A stretch of DNA of 12,077 bases from Candidatus Bipolaricaulota bacterium (GCA_026414955.1 JAOAIA010000042.1:1-12077), one strand, 5' to 3'; counted from the stretch's first letter, positions 1-6,089 are shown. Notes: a model not told the origin generated them from the letters alone. Translations and numbers: made by a program.

Positions 1-215
1 CCCAGCACAGCGTGATGCTGCACCCGATACCCCTCGACATAGCAGACCTCCCCAGAGTCCAGCACGAGGGGGAACCCCACGATCAGTTTTCTCTTTGGGT
101 AGCGCAGCAGTTCGCGCAGGGACGTCTCTAAGCCCAAACGAGCTGCGGCCTCATCAAAGAAATGCCGAGCCGTCTGGAGCAACTGCGCCTCGGAGCGTCG
201 CTGGATCTCAAACAT
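1..215 (-). CDS. gdhA: Glutamate dehydrogenase (Glu/Leu/Phe/Val family), N-terminal fragment
   Basis: This gene is cut by the left window edge; 71 codons from the start are present. Glu/Leu/Phe/Val dehydrogenases catalyse reversible NAD(P)-linked oxidative deamination of glutamate to 2-oxoglutarate and ammonium in the cytoplasm. The visible part has a helical N-terminus followed by a stretch near residues 45-71 (core LIVGFPLVLDSGEV, then GYRVQHHAVLG). This matches the family's N-terminal strand and the conserved GYRVQH...G segment that leads into the substrate-binding PAKGGIRY motif, which would lie just outside the window. The ATG at 215-213 follows the Nudix stop codon by 11 nt with no clear Shine-Dalgarno sequence, so it probably depends on translation of the upstream gene. 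It is last in a four-gene minus-strand cluster. The family is clear; NAD versus NADP preference cannot be judged from this fragment. Confidence 0.85.
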   Translation of the reverse strand, partial: MFEIQRRSEAQLLQTARHFFDEAAARLGLETSLRELLRYPKRKLIVGFPLVLDSGEVCYVEGYRVQHHAVL

Positions 216-226
216 AGCGCGAAGTC

Positions 227-772
227 TTAGAGTGTGTAGAGCCAATACAACAGCCCCACGAGCGTCTTGGCATCGTGAAACTGCCCAGAGCGCAACATCT
301 CTCGCACTTGGGCGCGCGTGTGAAAACAGACCTCGATTCGCTCATCGTCGGCGCTCCGGCTCTCTGGAGCGGGCCGCGCGTCTTGCGCGAGATAGAGCCA
401 CATCTTCTCCGTGCAAAAGCCGGGCGCGGTGTAGAACGTCTGCACATGCTCCCAGTGGCGTGCTTCTAAGCCCGTCTCTTCGAGAAGCTCGCGCTGCGCA
501 CAAGCCAAAGGCTCTTCGTGGGGTTCGAGCGTCCCCGCGGGGATCTCTAATAAAAATTGCCCGACGGCCTGGCGGAACTGGCGCACTAGCGCGACGCGCT
601 GCTCCTCGCCCTCCCCGTGCACAGCAACGATAGCCACAGCGCCGGGGTGTTCAACGATCTCGCGGGTTGTCCGGCGCCCACCCTCAAGGGCGACGTCATC
701 CACGCGCACAGTAAGCAGTCGCCCCGTGAAGACGCGCCGCGACGCTATAGTCCTCTCACTCACGGTTGTCAC
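227..772 (-). CDS. Nudix hydrolase, ADP-ribose pyrophosphatase-like
   Basis: The protein is 181 aa, a usual size for bacterial ADP-ribose pyrophosphatases (NudF/YqkG type), which cleave ADP-ribose to AMP and ribose-5-phosphate. A perfect Nudix box (GX5EX7REUXEEXGU) spans residues G80-L102, with the metal-binding RELLEETGL core at 94-102. The box is followed by YTAPGF at 114-119, the Pro-Gly signature of the ADPRase subgroup, and by DDERIEV at 142-148, where the family places its catalytic-loop acidic residue. An N-terminal beta domain (residues 10-45) fits the dimerising domain of the group. The start is a GTG at 772-770, overlapping the S1 gene by 17 nt. A second GTG at 763-761 (residue 4) is equally plausible, because the AGAAGAGAG stretch could serve either. 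The neighbouring glutamate dehydrogenase gives a loose NAD-metabolism link, by inference only. Substrate is assigned by motif and could be another nucleoside diphosphate derivative. Confidence 0.9.
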   Translation of the reverse strand: MTTVSERTIASRRVFTGRLLTVRVDDVALEGGRRTTREIVEHPGAVAIVAVHGEGEEQRVALVRQFRQAVGQFLLEIPAGTLEPHEEPLACAQRELLEETGLEARHWEHVQTFYTAPGFCTEKMWLYLAQDARPAPESRSADDERIEVCFHTRAQVREMLRSGQFHDAKTLVGLLYWLYTL

Positions 773-1307
773 TCTCTTCTGCGGTCTCGTCGTCCACGGT
801 CTCCTCCCCCGAAGAAGAGGGGATTGGACTGTTCTCGGCCAACTCTTGCCAGTCGGGCGCGTAGAAGCGCATTCTCCGCTGCTGATGGCGCTCCAACTCT
901 TGCTTCTCTCGCTTCATGGTCGCGATCCACGCCGTGAGCGACTCCCGCGCGGGCCGCCGCTCCCGCCGCGCGATAAACTCCTTCACCGTCTCATCCAGCG
1001 TCGCTAAGCGCTCGTCGAGCGCTTTCTTCACTTGAGTCACTTCGTTGTGAAAGAGCGCCGCGTCATGGTCTTGTCGCGAGACCCTCTTCAGCGAGAGATT
1101 GTACTTGCCCTCTTCGTTGCGCCCGATCACTTTTACCACGACTTGCTGGCCTACCGTAAGATACTGAGAAATATCGCGCACGTATTCTGTAGAAATCTCA
1201 GAGATATGAATCATCCCCACGTCGCCGGTGACGAGCCTCACGAACGCCCCATAGGGCTTGATCGCTGTCACTTCACCAACGACCGATTCTTCCGGGTGCA
1301 GCTCCAT
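756..1307 (-). CDS. Small S1-domain RNA-binding protein (YabR/GSP13-like)
   Basis: The protein is 183 aa. One S1 OB-fold domain occupies about residues 5-75: GEVTAIKPYGAFVRL at 11-25, GMIHISEIS at 31-39, and GKYNLSLKRV at 67-76 as the closing strand. Single-S1 proteins of this kind (B. subtilis YabR and general stress protein 13) bind RNA or associate with the ribosome. Residues 88-145 are charged and probably helical, with many Lys, Arg and Glu. The tail from about 164 is strongly acidic and probably disordered. The tail makes it longer than a minimal YabR and is not a domain I recognise. The ATG at 1307-1305 has a strong GAGGAGG Shine-Dalgarno 6 nt upstream. The gene sits 27 nt after the SDR gene, and its last codons overlap the Nudix start. 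RNA binding is confident; the target is unknown. Confidence 0.88.
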   Translation of the reverse strand: MELHPEESVVGEVTAIKPYGAFVRLVTGDVGMIHISEISTEYVRDISQYLTVGQQVVVKVIGRNEEGKYNLSLKRVSRQDHDAALFHNEVTQVKKALDERLATLDETVKEFIARRERRPARESLTAWIATMKREKQELERHQQRRMRFYAPDWQELAENSPIPSSSGEETVDDETAEESDNRE

Positions 1308-1334
1308 AGGTTTCCTCCTCTCGTCTTGGTATCT

Positions 1335-2285
1335 CTAACAGTACAGATTTCTCTGCGGGCGCGCAACCCCGCCCGCGATAATTGCTGCGAGGACTTCTTG
1401 GAGTCTCTGGGGGCGCAAGCCGAATTCGTCCTCGATGAGTGTTACGCTCGAGGCGACGTGATCGTGTGAGAGAAAGTATCCCGGCACAAACGGCGTGCGC
1501 ACGCCGAGGCGCTCCAGGGCTCGTACACAGAGGCGCGTCGTCCGCCTGGGAAGATGGATCACGCGCTTGTCTATACGTAAAGCTGCTAAGGCTGCTGTGA
1601 CGATCTGCTCATACGAGAGCATCTCTGGGCCGCCAATCGTCAACACCCTGTTGTCGTATCGGTCGCTCGAGATCGCCCTCAGAATACAGCGCACGACGTC
1701 ATGCACGGAGATCGGTTGAAATCTTGTCTGCCCAGAACCGACAATCGGCACGACAGGCCAGTGACGAGCCATGTGCAGAATACCCCCCAAAAACGTGTCG
1801 CCCGGCCCAACGATCACGGAGCAGCGCAAGATCGTAAAGCGCAGGGCACTCTGGCGAATAATTTGCTCGGCAAGCCATACAGAGTGCGCGTAGGGCCATG
1901 CCGGTCTGTTAGCTGCCGTCACCGTGCTGAGATAGAGAATCTTTTTTACGCCTTGGGCTTGGGCAATCTGGACGAGCTGTGCCGTCCCCTCGACGTTAGT
2001 GCGTCTGATCAGCGCAGGTGATCCCTGATGCACCCCCGCTAAGTGAATGACGACCTCGGCCCCTCTAGGCCCCTCTCCCCTCCGAGGGAGAGGGGTCAGG
2101 GGTGAGGGGTCGGAGGAGAGGTCTCTCAAATCCCCCAGGACGACCTCGCAGCCGAGCGCACGCAATAGCTTTGCTTTCTCAGCCGAGCGCGCGAGACACC
2201 GCAGACGATGGCCCTCACACAGCAGCGCGGGCACGAGATGCCGCCCGACAAACCCCGTTGCTCCTGTGAGAAAGATCTCGGCCAT
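1335..2285 (-). CDS. NAD(P)-binding SDR/NAD-dependent epimerase-like protein (NDUFA9-like) with repeat insertion
   Basis: The protein is 316 aa, an atypical (extended) short-chain dehydrogenase. The Rossmann fingerprint GATGFVG is at residues 8-14. Strand-helix pairs follow, with GDLRD at 51-55, VVIHLAG at 78-84, and the N of the NVEGT motif at 97. YLSTVTAA (118-125), LRCSVIVGPGD (153-163), VHDVV (194-198) and IGGPE (217-221) match the NDUFA9-like/nucleoside-diphosphate-sugar epimerase group. Members act as sugar epimerases, reductases or non-catalytic NADPH-binding assembly factors. The YxxxK catalytic pair is incomplete: Y132 is present, but the lysine position is V136. Residues about 58-75, between beta-3 and beta-4, are encoded by a C/G-rich palindromic DNA repeat and are rich in Pro, Arg and Gly. 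The ATG at 2285-2283 lies 9 nt after a TATAAT box. It is the first gene of the minus-strand cluster. Family is confident; a specific reaction is not assignable and it may be non-catalytic. Confidence 0.82.
   Translation of the reverse strand: MAEIFLTGATGFVGRHLVPALLCEGHRLRCLARSAEKAKLLRALGCEVVLGDLRDLSSDPSPLTPLPRRGEGPRGAEVVIHLAGVHQGSPALIRRTNVEGTAQLVQIAQAQGVKKILYLSTVTAANRPAWPYAHSVWLAEQIIRQSALRFTILRCSVIVGPGDTFLGGILHMARHWPVVPIVGSGQTRFQPISVHDVVRCILRAISSDRYDNRVLTIGGPEMLSYEQIVTAALAALRIDKRVIHLPRRTTRLCVRALERLGVRTPFVPGYFLSHDHVASSVTLIEDEFGLRPQRLQEVLAAIIAGGVARPQRNLYC
2060..2115. repeat. Palindromic C/G-rich repeat inserted in frame in the SDR gene
   Basis: A perfect 10-bp inverted repeat, CCCCTCTCCC (2070-2079) and GGGAGAGGGG (2086-2095), encloses a 6-nt loop. 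It is flanked by further C-rich (2060-2069) and G-rich (2097-2109, CAGGGGTGAGGGG) arms. The composition contrasts sharply with the surrounding codons. On the minus strand it reads in frame as a Pro/Leu/Arg/Gly-rich segment (SPLTPLPRRGEGPRG). Sequences of this type recur as dispersed palindromic repeats in several bacterial genomes, from general recollection and not checked here. The ends of the element are estimated from composition only, and there is no second copy in this window. Confidence 0.7.
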
Positions 2286-2294
2286 GGCGAAGCT

Positions 2295-2300
2295 ATTATA
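2295..2300 (-). promoter_or_regulatory. -10 box for the minus-strand SDR-S1-Nudix-gdh cluster
   Basis: The minus strand reads TATAAT here, a perfect -10 hexamer. It ends 9 nt before the SDR start codon (2285), so a start site 6-8 nt further on would leave only about 2-4 nt of leader. No good -35 hexamer is seen at 16-18 nt; GAGCAA is the closest. The call therefore rests on the -10 and its position in the divergent intergenic region. Confidence 0.5.
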
Positions 2301-2307
2301 CCCTCAC

Positions 2308-2337
2308 TTGAATTGACTTGCTCCAAAAGACTATAAT
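2308..2337 (+). promoter_or_regulatory. Sigma-70-type promoter of frr
   Basis: TTGAAT (2308-2313) and a perfect TATAAT (2332-2337) are separated by 18 nt. Transcription would start near 2344, giving a leader of roughly 13 nt. That leader barely accommodates the GGTGAT Shine-Dalgarno at 2345-2350, which sits 6 nt before the frr ATG. The presence of the promoter also argues that an upstream frr start at 2318 or 2336 cannot be used, since both lie in or before the -10 box. Confidence 0.65.
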
Positions 2338-2356
2338 GCTTTTTGGTGATCTCTCT

Positions 2357-2914
2357 ATGGTGGACAGACATATCGCTGAACTCAAAGCGCGGATGGACAA
2401 GACGATTCAAGTCTTCGAGCACGAGCTGGTGAAATTGCGCACCGGGCGCGCTAACCCCGCCATGGTCGAGGACGTCAAAGTCGACTACTACGGCACACAT
2501 ACGCCGTTGAAGCACTTGGCCCGCATCGTCGCTCCGGAGCCGGATCTGATCGTCATTCACCCCTTCGACAAGACCCAAGTCCATACGATAGAAAAAGCCA
2601 TCCAAGCGGCCAATCTGGGGTTTAATCCCACCGTAGACGGCGAACTGATCCGCATCAAAATACCAAGGCTGACTGAAGAGCGCCGCAAGGAGCTGTCGAA
2701 AGTCATTCACGACAAGGCCGAAGAGTCAAAAGTCGCCCTGCGCAATATCCGCCGCGAGATCAAAGAGCAACTCGATAAAGCACAAAAAGACGGCACAATC
2801 TCCGAGGACGACCACGACCGCCTGATGAAAGAGGTCGAAAAGATCACCCACGAATACACGGCCAAGATAGACCAGGCAGCCCAAGCCAAGGAGAAGCAGC
2901 TTTTGACCGTTTGA
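2357..2914 (+). CDS. frr: Ribosome recycling factor
   Basis: The protein is 185 aa, the same length as E. coli RRF. With EF-G it splits post-termination ribosomes so that subunits, tRNA and mRNA can be reused; it is cytoplasmic and essential in most bacteria. Family landmarks are in order: KLRTGRANP at residues 26-34 (first long helix), YYGTHTPL in the beta-rich domain II, LGFNP further on, IPRLTEERRKEL opening the return helix, and the basic VALRNIRRE segment that contacts 23S rRNA. The start is the ATG at 2357, with GGTGAT 6 nt upstream. This start gives the canonical MVDRHIAELKARMDK N-terminus. frr is not preceded by tsf or pyrH, its usual partners. It stands directly before the ATPase operon, whose promoter overlaps its stop codon. 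A bacterial-type RRF also shows the host is bacterial. Confidence 0.97.
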   Translation: MVDRHIAELKARMDKTIQVFEHELVKLRTGRANPAMVEDVKVDYYGTHTPLKHLARIVAPEPDLIVIHPFDKTQVHTIEKAIQAANLGFNPTVDGELIRIKIPRLTEERRKELSKVIHDKAEESKVALRNIRREIKEQLDKAQKDGTISEDDHDRLMKEVEKITHEYTAKIDQAAQAKEKQLLTV

Positions 2915-2939
2915 CAGGGGGATCTAAAGCGGGTACAAT
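2911..2939 (+). promoter_or_regulatory. Near-consensus promoter of the V-type ATPase operon
   Basis: A perfect TTGACA -35 (2911-2916) and TACAAT -10 (2934-2939) are spaced by exactly 17 nt. The -35 box overlaps the frr stop codon (TGA at 2912-2914). Transcription should begin around 2946, leaving about 160 nt of untranslated leader before atpH. This is the strongest promoter-like sequence I noticed in the window and would fit high-level expression of a major membrane enzyme. Confidence 0.75.
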
Positions 2940-2945
2940 AGCTAA

Positions 2946-3106
2946 AATAGCGCCATACGTTCGAGAGGAGAGGTTTTTCGTTTACTGTGGAGACGCCAAG
3001 CAGGAGTGAAGAAGTCGTTGCGCCTCTGCGTTCAGGGCATCCCGCCCTGAACCGTTTCACGCTCTCTCTGATGATCATCCCTGACTGAATGAAAGGAAGG
3101 ATATTA
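2946..3106 (+). promoter_or_regulatory. 5' leader of the ATPase operon with a perfect hairpin
   Basis: The leader is about 160 nt, long compared with the tight spacing elsewhere. It contains a perfect 9-bp stem, GTTCAGGGC (3030-3038) and GCCCTGAAC (3044-3052), with a 5-nt loop. It is not followed by a convincing T-run, so it does not look like an intrinsic terminator. A strong purine-rich GAGGAGAGG (2965-2973) occurs with no ATG in range. A 33-codon open frame begins at a GTG (2987) and stops at 3088. The functional Shine-Dalgarno for atpH is AAGGAAGG (3093-3100). I do not recognise a known riboswitch; a regulatory role is inference. Confidence 0.4.
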
Positions 3107-3421
3107 ATGGTAGACGTCTTGGAGCGGATTCGCGAGGCGGAAGCTCAGGCTGAGCAGATCAAATCCGAGGCGCGGCGCCAAGCCGATGAAATCCTGGCGC
3201 AGGCCCGCCACGAAGCGAGTGCCCTCCTAGAAGAGACTAAACGCGCTGCCCGCGCGGAAGGAGCCACCTTGATCGCCGCGGAGGAGGCGAAAGCCACCAA
3301 AGAAGCCGCAGAGATCCGGCAGCGCGGGGCACAACACGCTGCGCACCTCCACAAAGAAGTCGCGGAAAAACTTCCAGCAGCGGTGGAGCGTGTCTTCAAA
3401 CACGTGGTGACGCGCCTATGA
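3107..3421 (+). CDS. atpH: V/A-type ATPase peripheral stalk subunit H (G-like)
   Basis: The protein is 104 aa, almost entirely one long Ala/Glu/Arg/Lys-rich helix with heptad character. It is of the size and composition of the small peripheral-stalk subunit (Enterococcus NtpF, Thermus subunit G, archaeal AhaH). It would pair with subunit E as a heterodimeric coiled coil that holds the A3B3 head against the membrane subunit I. The ATG at 3107 was chosen because AAGGAAGG ends 6 nt before it; an earlier in-frame ATG at 3089 has no ribosome-binding site. It is the first gene of the nine-gene operon, and its TGA overlaps the atpI ATG by 4 nt (ATGA), which suggests translational coupling. Sequence identity is low-complexity, so the call rests on helix pattern, size and operon position. 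Confidence 0.88.
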   Translation: MVDVLERIREAEAQAEQIKSEARRQADEILAQARHEASALLEETKRAARAEGATLIAAEEAKATKEAAEIRQRGAQHAAHLHKEVAEKLPAAVERVFKHVVTRL

Positions 3422-5592
3422 GCTTGGCTCAGATGCAGAAGATCCGGCTCGTCGGGCATGAGTCCGAACGCGATCGCGTGCTGACCACGCTGCAGGAGCT
3501 AGGCGTACTCCAGATCTCCGATCTCACCAATAGGAGCGAGCACGCGTTCTTCCGCCCCAAGACACCAGCGACGAGCGAGATCGAGACCAAGCTTGCCGAC
3601 TTGCGCTATGTCCTCGACTTTCTCGCACGCTACGACACCCAAAAGAAGGGGTTCATCCAGAGCTTTTTCAATCTGAAAGACCTGATTCGCCCGGAAGAGA
3701 TTGCCCGCATTGCCCGCGAGTATGACTATCGCGCGGTCTGCCAGCGGGTGCGCGAGCTTGATCAAGAGGGGATCGCCTTGCGTGCCGAGCGCGCCCACCT
3801 CGAAACGCGGCGCACCGAATTGCTCCCGTGGCGCGATCTTACTGTCCCTATAGAGAAGCTGCGCGCCACGCGGACGACGGCGCTCGTGTTGGGCCGCGTG
3901 CCTACAGAGAAATTGAGCAGCCTCCAGAGCGCGGTGCAGAGCCAGCTTGCTGATCGCGTGCTGCTTCAGACAGCAAGCGCAGACGAGACCTCAACTTATC
4001 TCTTTGCGTTCGCCCTCACAGACTCAGCAGAGGCGTTTGTGAAGATGCTCTCCGATCATGGTGGGGAGCGTCTGCCCGATTTCCCAGAAGATACCCGCGG
4101 GCTTCCCAGAGAGATTTTAGCCCAGATCGAGCGTCGCTTGAGCGAGATCAACGAGCGCCAGCAGCAAATCGCTCAGAAGGCGACGGCGCTCCTCAGCGAA
4201 AAGCCCAAGCTCCAAGCCCTCTATGACTATCTGCATAATGAGTATCTGAAAGCCCAAGCTCAGGCACGGCTGCTGGGCAGCCCCAATACGTTCGTGCTGG
4301 AGGGCTGGGTGCGCGCGAGCGATGGTGAGCGTCTCGCGCATGCTATACGAAACAATAGCGAAGCCGTCTATCTGGAGCGCATAGACCCCAATCCCGACGA
4401 AGTCCCCCCGGTCGCCCTAGAGAACCGACGGCTCTTCAAACCTGCAGAGTTCTTGATAAAACTGTTCGGGCTGCCCCATCGAAAAGAGCTTGACCCGACA
4501 CCGTTTGTCTTGCCGTTCTTTGCGATCTTCTTCGGGATCGCGCTCACCGATGCCGGCTACGGCTTGGCCCTGATCCTGATCTTCGCATATCTAAAACGGC
4601 GCTACCGTCACAAGCAGGGCTTTCAGCCGTTTGCGAATCTCATTATGCTCGGCGGATTTGCCGCAGTCATTGCCGGGGTGCTGACCGGGGGATTCTTCGG
4701 CCCGGATATTGTGCAGAACGTGCAATGGTTGAAGGAGCGGGTGCTCTTTGATATCAGCCGTCCTGAGGGCTTAGTGGTCTTCTTGCTCTTCTCGTTTGCG
4801 TTGGGCTTCATCCAAGTCTTTCTCGGCAATCTTTTGGAACTCTATGACAAGGCCCGCACAGGACGGCTCTGGGACGGGTTGTGGCATGAGGGAAGCTGGT
4901 TGGTCTTCATGGCCGGCTTGGGGATAGTAGCGGGAGCTGGGGTGCCCCAGCTTCAGGCGCTGCGGGAGTTCGGGGTGCCGGGATTGCCGGCAAGTTGGTT
5001 ACCAGCGGGGATGACTCTAGCTCTGGCTGGCGTCTTCCTGGTGCTCTTCTTCAGTCGAGTGGCAGCCCCTCAGGACGTGGGGCGGCAACTGCCGTGGCTG
5101 CTCTTGACTGCTGCAGCCGTTCTCTGGATACAGAGGCCGTTTGGGGCGTTGCCGGTGGGGGAGAGTCTCGCAGCGGTGAGCGTGCTGTGGATATTATTGA
5201 TGGATCATGGGTTGAGTTTGGGGAGCAAGGTTCGCGCGCTCTTGGGGAGGATCGGGGCCGGGCTCTTTCGGCTCTATGGGGCCACAGGGCTTCTCGGCGA
5301 TGTGCTCTCCTACTCGCGCATCATGGCCCTGGGGCTCTCGACAGGGTTGATTGCGTACTCGATCAATCAGCTGATAGGGATGTTCCTCCAGATTCCGGGG
5401 GTAGGGGCGGTGGTATTCGTGATGTTGATCATTCCTTTGCAAGCCTTCAGCCTGGTCATCAACGCGCTGTCGGCCTTCGTCCACGCGGCGCGCTTGCACT
5501 ACGTCGAGTTCTTCACGAAGTTCTACGAAGCAGGGGGTGAGGCCTTCCGCCCGTTTGCGCAAGAATCGGTCTATTACGATATCCAGCGATAA
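3418..5592 (+). CDS. atpI: V/A-type ATPase membrane subunit I (a subunit)
   Basis: The protein is 724 aa, somewhat longer than typical prokaryotic I subunits (about 650). The N-terminal half (1-355) is soluble, with an opening MQKIRLVG and GVLQISDL that match the family and a long charged coiled-coil region around 225-290. From about 362 follow roughly eight membrane spans, starting at PFVLPFFAIFFG with the DAGYG motif. SYSRIMALGLS contains R634, which aligns with the conserved arginine that faces the rotor-ring glutamate and is required for ion transfer. The C-terminus has HAARLHYVEFFTKFYEAGG, a family hallmark. Subunit I forms the two ion half-channels and anchors the stalks. It starts at an ATG overlapping atpH and ends 26 nt before atpK. 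The membrane half uses noticeably more G-ending codons (GGG, TTG, GTG) than the N-terminal half; I draw no conclusion from that. Confidence 0.96.
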   Translation: MSLAQMQKIRLVGHESERDRVLTTLQELGVLQISDLTNRSEHAFFRPKTPATSEIETKLADLRYVLDFLARYDTQKKGFIQSFFNLKDLIRPEEIARIAREYDYRAVCQRVRELDQEGIALRAERAHLETRRTELLPWRDLTVPIEKLRATRTTALVLGRVPTEKLSSLQSAVQSQLADRVLLQTASADETSTYLFAFALTDSAEAFVKMLSDHGGERLPDFPEDTRGLPREILAQIERRLSEINERQQQIAQKATALLSEKPKLQALYDYLHNEYLKAQAQARLLGSPNTFVLEGWVRASDGERLAHAIRNNSEAVYLERIDPNPDEVPPVALENRRLFKPAEFLIKLFGLPHRKELDPTPFVLPFFAIFFGIALTDAGYGLALILIFAYLKRRYRHKQGFQPFANLIMLGGFAAVIAGVLTGGFFGPDIVQNVQWLKERVLFDISRPEGLVVFLLFSFALGFIQVFLGNLLELYDKARTGRLWDGLWHEGSWLVFMAGLGIVAGAGVPQLQALREFGVPGLPASWLPAGMTLALAGVFLVLFFSRVAAPQDVGRQLPWLLLTAAAVLWIQRPFGALPVGESLAAVSVLWILLMDHGLSLGSKVRALLGRIGAGLFRLYGATGLLGDVLSYSRIMALGLSTGLIAYSINQLIGMFLQIPGVGAVVFVMLIIPLQAFSLVINALSAFVHAARLHYVEFFTKFYEAGGEAFRPFAQESVYYDIQR

Positions 5593-5618
5593 ATACTAGA
5601 AAGAGCAAGGGGGTTTGT

Positions 5619-6089
5619 ATGCAAGATGCGGTCTTAGGGCTAAGCGGCCAGGGGTGGGCCTATTTGGGAGCAGCTCTGGCCTATGGGTTAGCAGGGATCG
5701 GCTCTGCTATCGGGATTGGCCTGGTGGGGCGGGTCGCCAACGGAGTCTTGTCGGAAGACCCCAATAAGTTCGGCTCACTGCTGCTGTTGACCGCGTTGCC
5801 GGGGACCCAAGGCTTTTATGGATTCATCACCGCTGCTATTATTCTCTTTGGGATCTTTGGGCGCCCGGAGAACGCGGCGCAGGGCTTCCAGATCTTCACG
5901 GCGGCGCTGCCCATCGCCATTGCAGGCTTTCTCTCGGCGATCTACCAAGGGATGGTCTGCGCTGCCGGCGCGGGGATGATCGCCAAGCGCCCCGAAGAAG
6001 TCGGCAAAGCCATCGTGTTAGGGGTCTTCGTCGAGACGTACGCCGTCTTGGGGTTGATCGTCTCGATCTTGTTGTTGATCTTCAAGTAG
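5619..6089 (+). CDS. atpK: V/A-type ATPase rotor ring subunit K (16-kDa proteolipid)
   Basis: The protein is 156 aa with four predicted membrane helices (about 13-38, 53-80, 92-118 and 131-155) arranged as two fused hairpins. This is the same length and plan as Enterococcus hirae NtpK, whereas Thermus has a single-hairpin ring subunit. Only the second hairpin keeps the ion-carrying glutamate: E139 in FVETYAVLG. The first hairpin has LPGTQGFYGF at 60-69 in its place. L60, T63, Q64, Q110 and E139 correspond to the residues that coordinate Na+ in NtpK, and Y67 to the tyrosine that hydrogen-bonds the glutamate. Subunit K forms the rotating membrane ring. The start ATG follows AAGGGGG (5607-5613) by 5 nt. 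The stop lies inside a 10-bp tandem duplication leading to atpE. Na+ coupling is inferred from these residues. Confidence 0.96.
   Translation: MQDAVLGLSGQGWAYLGAALAYGLAGIGSAIGIGLVGRVANGVLSEDPNKFGSLLLLTALPGTQGFYGFITAAIILFGIFGRPENAAQGFQIFTAALPIAIAGFLSAIYQGMVCAAGAGMIAKRPEEVGKAIVLGVFVETYAVLGLIVSILLLIFK

Noticed and set aside
2313..2337. TTGACT (2313-2318) as the -35 box for frr.
   Set aside because: Spacing to TATAAT is only 13 nt; the overlapping TTGAAT (2308-2313) gives 18 nt.
2318..2356. Upstream frr starts at TTG 2318 or ATG 2336.
   Set aside because: They fall within or before the -10 box, would add 13 or 7 non-homologous residues, and the ATG at 2357 has a GGTGAT site and yields exactly 185 aa.
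3089..3106. ATG at 3089 as the atpH start.
   Set aside because: There is no ribosome-binding site before it, whereas AAGGAAGG ends 6 nt before the ATG at 3107.
4995..5540. A 181-codon plus-strand frame inside atpI.
   Set aside because: It overlaps the membrane domain of atpI in another frame, has Gly/Arg/Ser-biased composition and no ribosome-binding site; atpI motifs run intact through the whole stretch.
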